Assembly: GCA_016794785.1 (NCBI GenBank) | Contig: JAEUHC010000002.1 | Span: forward strand, 62,001-126,000 | Length of the DNA stretch: 64,000 nucleotides | Source: Opitutaceae bacterium | GTDB lineage: Bacteria > Verrucomicrobiota > Verrucomicrobiia > Opitutales > Opitutaceae | Direction of reading: 5' to 3' | The notes under the pieces: model-generated | Told to the model about the DNA's origin: nothing | Databases searched by the model: none | Seen by the model: the letters and a program-made list of their open reading frames with translations, nothing else | In this document: piece after piece, positions 61,856 to 64,000 of the stretch | Position numbering within the stretch: position 1 is the first letter of the stretch | How the letters are laid out: every line of letters starts with the position of its first letter | Program-made: the position numbers and the translations under genes

Positions 61856-63109
61856 TCAGTTTTTCCGGCGTTGGGTAACAAAAGCGAAGGCGCCGAGCTT
61901 GCTCGCAGTGAGCACATCGGGTGCCCCGTCGCCGTTTACATCCACGGCTTCGACCTGCGTGCCGAGCGCGGAGGCATCGTCAATGAGGTGAGGGACATAG
62001 CGCGCTCCTCCCGGGGTTGAAGGGTCGCGGATCAACTGGAACCAGTAGTTCACCGGCGTGCCCATCGGCTCGACGTCGCCGGTCGGGCCGTGGGCCCAAC
62101 GGCGCTTGCCGGTGACAATATCCTTCAGGCCATCGCCATTGAGGTCGGCGAGGGTCAGCGCGTGGGGTTGGGAGAAGGCTACGCCGAACTGCTTCTCCTC
62201 CTCGCGTGTGCCCATGATGCGGCGCTCGGTGAACGTGATCGCGCCGTCGGCGGCGCGCTTCTGCTCAAACCACGAGAGGCCCCAGCCGTGGGCGTTCTTG
62301 GCGGTGATGATGTCGTTCTTGCCGTCGCCGTTTACATCCATGACGAGGATCTGCGCCCCGCCGCGATCCGTGCTCAGGACGAAGGGGTGCTTTTTCCAGA
62401 GTGTGCCGGCGGGCGTGGATTTGGGCGGCTGTTCAAACCAGCCTTCGTTGAGCACGAGATCGTTGAGGCCGTCGCCGTTGATATCGCCGACACCCTCGCC
62501 GTGGTAGTAATGGTTGTAGTCGCCCTTTTCCGAGATCGGAATGAAACGCCACGGCTTCTCGGGTGCTGCCCAATCGGGCGCATACCAGCCCCATTGCTTG
62601 ATTTTGTCGGTGGCGACAGTGCCGGAGATGGAGAGGATCTCGGGCCGGCCGTCGCCGTCGATGTCGAGGAACTGCGGGGCCTCGCCGAAGACGCGGGGCG
62701 AGATCAGGTGCTTCTTCCACGGTGTGCCTGCGGTGGTGACGGCGCCTTTGCCGGGATTGCGATACCAGTAGGCTTCGTGAAACAGCACGCGGCCGAGCAC
62801 GATGATGTCCAGCCAGCCGTCGCCATCGAGATCGTGGATGAAGGTGAACATTGAGTTGCTCGGCTTCTCCTCCACGGGCTGCGGCACCATGGGGTAGAAT
62901 TCGTGCTTCGTTTTGAACGTTGGCCCGGCATACCAATACGGCCCGGCGACGATATCGACATGCCCGTCGCGATCGATGTCGGCGGCGTTGATGCCGTCGG
63001 CGAGGTATTGGTCGGTCAGCGTGATTTTCTGGAAGGTGATCGGTGCTGAAAAAAGCGGCGCAGCGGCACAGGCGAAACAGACGAAGAAATGAGCCAGAGA
63101 GGATTTCAT
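61856..63109 (-). CDS. Exported FG-GAP/VCBS seven-bladed propeller protein
   Basis: The 417-residue protein has a signal peptide (MKSSLAHFFVCFACAAAPLF). Seven calcium-binding D-x-D-G/N-D-G repeats follow: ADIDRDGHVDIVAG, HDLDGDGWLDIIVL, LDIDGDGRPEILSI, GDINGDGLNDLVLN, MDVNGDGKNDIITA, ADLNGDGLKDIVTG and VDVNGDGAPDVLTA. This gives a seven-bladed propeller like integrin heads. Aromatic residues after most repeats (WYAG, WYRN, WFEQ) hint at carbohydrate contact. Its stop converges with the tiny membrane gene, and it is upstream of the partial sulfatase's stop by 37 bases on the same strand. Confidence 0.92.
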   Translation of the reverse strand: MKSSLAHFFVCFACAAAPLFSAPITFQKITLTDQYLADGINAADIDRDGHVDIVAGPYWYAGPTFKTKHEFYPMVPQPVEEKPSNSMFTFIHDLDGDGWLDIIVLGRVLFHEAYWYRNPGKGAVTTAGTPWKKHLISPRVFGEAPQFLDIDGDGRPEILSISGTVATDKIKQWGWYAPDWAAPEKPWRFIPISEKGDYNHYYHGEGVGDINGDGLNDLVLNEGWFEQPPKSTPAGTLWKKHPFVLSTDRGGAQILVMDVNGDGKNDIITAKNAHGWGLSWFEQKRAADGAITFTERRIMGTREEEKQFGVAFSQPHALTLADLNGDGLKDIVTGKRRWAHGPTGDVEPMGTPVNYWFQLIRDPSTPGGARYVPHLIDDASALGTQVEAVDVNGDGAPDVLTASKLGAFAFVTQRRKN

Positions 63110-63146
63110 GCGAAGGGATTTGAGCGCGGGAAGCGGGCCGAACAAA

Positions 63147-64000
63147 TCAGTCCACCCCTTTGCCGCCGGCTTTGCGGGCTTTTGCCGGGTCATAGTCGGG
63201 GTTGAGCGCAGGCATCTGCGCGTTGGTCGCCTTACGGTGGGCGGCCAGCATCGAGAGCAGGTTGGCGACGCGCGCGGGATCAGAAGCGGCGAGGTTTTTC
63301 GATTCGGTGGGATCGGTGCGGAGGTTGTAGAGCTCGGGGGCGCGGCCGGTCTTGGCTAGGGTGTGCTCGTAATACTCAACCAGCTTCCAATCGCCCGCGC
63401 GCACGGCGCCGGCAGGGCCGCCGTCACCGGCCGAGTGGTAGTGCGGGTAGTGCCAGTAGATCGCGGAGCGCGCGGGCGGCGGACCGCCGCGCAGATGGGC
63501 GGCGAGGCTGAGGCCATCGACGACGGCATCGGGCGCGGCCGGCTGGCCGGTGAGTTCCAGCAGGGTGGGAAAGAAATCCACCGTGGTCACAGGTGCATCG
63601 CTCACGCGGCCGGCCGAGATGACGCCCGGCCAGCGCATCAGCAGCGGGACGCGGATGCCGCCTTCGTGAAGCTGGGCCTTGCCGCCGCGGTGCGGCGTTT
63701 GCGCGGCGTCCTTCAGCAGGCCGCCGTTGTCGCCGTAAAAAATCACGATCGTGTTTTCGCGGAGGCCGAGGGCGTCGAGCTTGGCGAGCAGGCGGCTCAC
63801 GCTGTCGTCGAGGACTTCCATCATGGCGGCGATGACCGGGCTGTTTTCCGGCCGATCGGACCCGGGGCGGGCGCGGTATTTCGCCACCAGCGCGCGCGGC
63901 GCCATGACGGGTGCGTGGATGGTGTTGTGCGGAAGATAGAGGAAGAACGGCCGGGCGCGATGGCGCTCGATGAATTCCAGAGCGCGCGCGGTGGTGGACT
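63147..64000 (-). CDS. Sulfatase, C-terminal part (partial)
   Basis: The gene runs off the window end at its 5' side; 284 codons plus stop are present. The visible part has PFFLYLPHNTIHAPV, the metal-binding NTIVIFYGDNGG, the KAQLHEGGIRVPLLMRWPGV catalytic segment and TTVDFFPTLLELTG, followed by the ELYNLRTDPTESKNLA tail motif. These are standard for type I sulfatases of the arylsulfatase A/choline-sulfatase class. The active-site formylglycine site is outside the window. It is followed on the same strand by the FG-GAP propeller gene. Confidence 0.9.
   Translation of the reverse strand, partial: STTARALEFIERHRARPFFLYLPHNTIHAPVMAPRALVAKYRARPGSDRPENSPVIAAMMEVLDDSVSRLLAKLDALGLRENTIVIFYGDNGGLLKDAAQTPHRGGKAQLHEGGIRVPLLMRWPGVISAGRVSDAPVTTVDFFPTLLELTGQPAAPDAVVDGLSLAAHLRGGPPPARSAIYWHYPHYHSAGDGGPAGAVRAGDWKLVEYYEHTLAKTGRAPELYNLRTDPTESKNLAASDPARVANLLSMLAAHRKATNAQMPALNPDYDPAKARKAGGKGVD

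Overview
The window is GC-rich, densely coded bacterial chromosome. Several features suggest a Verrucomicrobiota bacterium, probably Opitutaceae or a close relative. These are a Minf_1886-family protein, a PVC-type giant secreted propeller/HEAT protein, Tat-exported Gfo/Idh/MocA and TIM-barrel sugar enzymes, sulfatases, and a large TonB-dependent receptor. An outer membrane is implied by BamD-like, LptE-like, heptose and TonB genes. The lineage is my inference; no rRNA or tRNA gene is visible.

Layout. 1-2603: end of a division cluster (ftsA end, ftsZ) then obgE. 2637-5417: a free-standing MshEN-like protein, a GspE/PilB ATPase and a small TPR lipoprotein. 5430-10980: LysE-type exporter, mnmA coupled to a helical-repeat lipoprotein, and a divergent GH13 alpha-glucan enzyme. 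11021-15088: four TGAC repeats at exact 11-bp spacing, followed by a vWA protein, a histidine kinase and an OmpR/PhoB-type regulator. 15106-20651: sugar isomerase-like protein, Fur-family regulator with an AT-rich dyad just upstream, Minf_1886 protein, double M16 peptidase, DUF3445 protein, and a perfect 23-bp inverted repeat. 20661-25747 (minus strand): M24 peptidase, heptose kinase, heptose-bisphosphate phosphatase, mutM, tlyA and nadK, most of them overlapping or a few bases apart. 25797-34437: small and housekeeping genes (DUF192 lipoprotein, NUDIX, metallophosphoesterase, rpmG, mrp, TolB-like, sodA, tadA). 34527-38074: a hybrid kinase and a PAS kinase with overlapping frames. 38210-42157: rpmF-plsX-fabH-bamD-lptE. 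42273-48404: uppP, divergent trpD-glmM, a TPR protein and an exported metallo-beta-lactamase-fold protein. 48414-54426: EamA transporter, a repeat cluster, TonB receptor, AroE-like protein, rnhB and a tiny membrane protein.

54554 to the end looks like a catabolic or surface-polysaccharide region. It has two sulfatases, a 1328-residue exported protein (SGNH-like domain, propeller, HEAT-like repeats, azurin-type copper domain) whose stop overlaps the start of a Tat-exported oxidoreductase, a calcium-binding FG-GAP propeller, and a second tiny membrane protein resembling the one at 54250.

No gene-free stretch exceeds 300 bases. The largest are 49254-49509 (repeats, described below), 56009-56229 (divergent promoter region, no motif recognised) and 61389-61592 (nothing recognised). 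Most genes lack a clear Shine-Dalgarno, so several starts were chosen from protein features and gene overlap.
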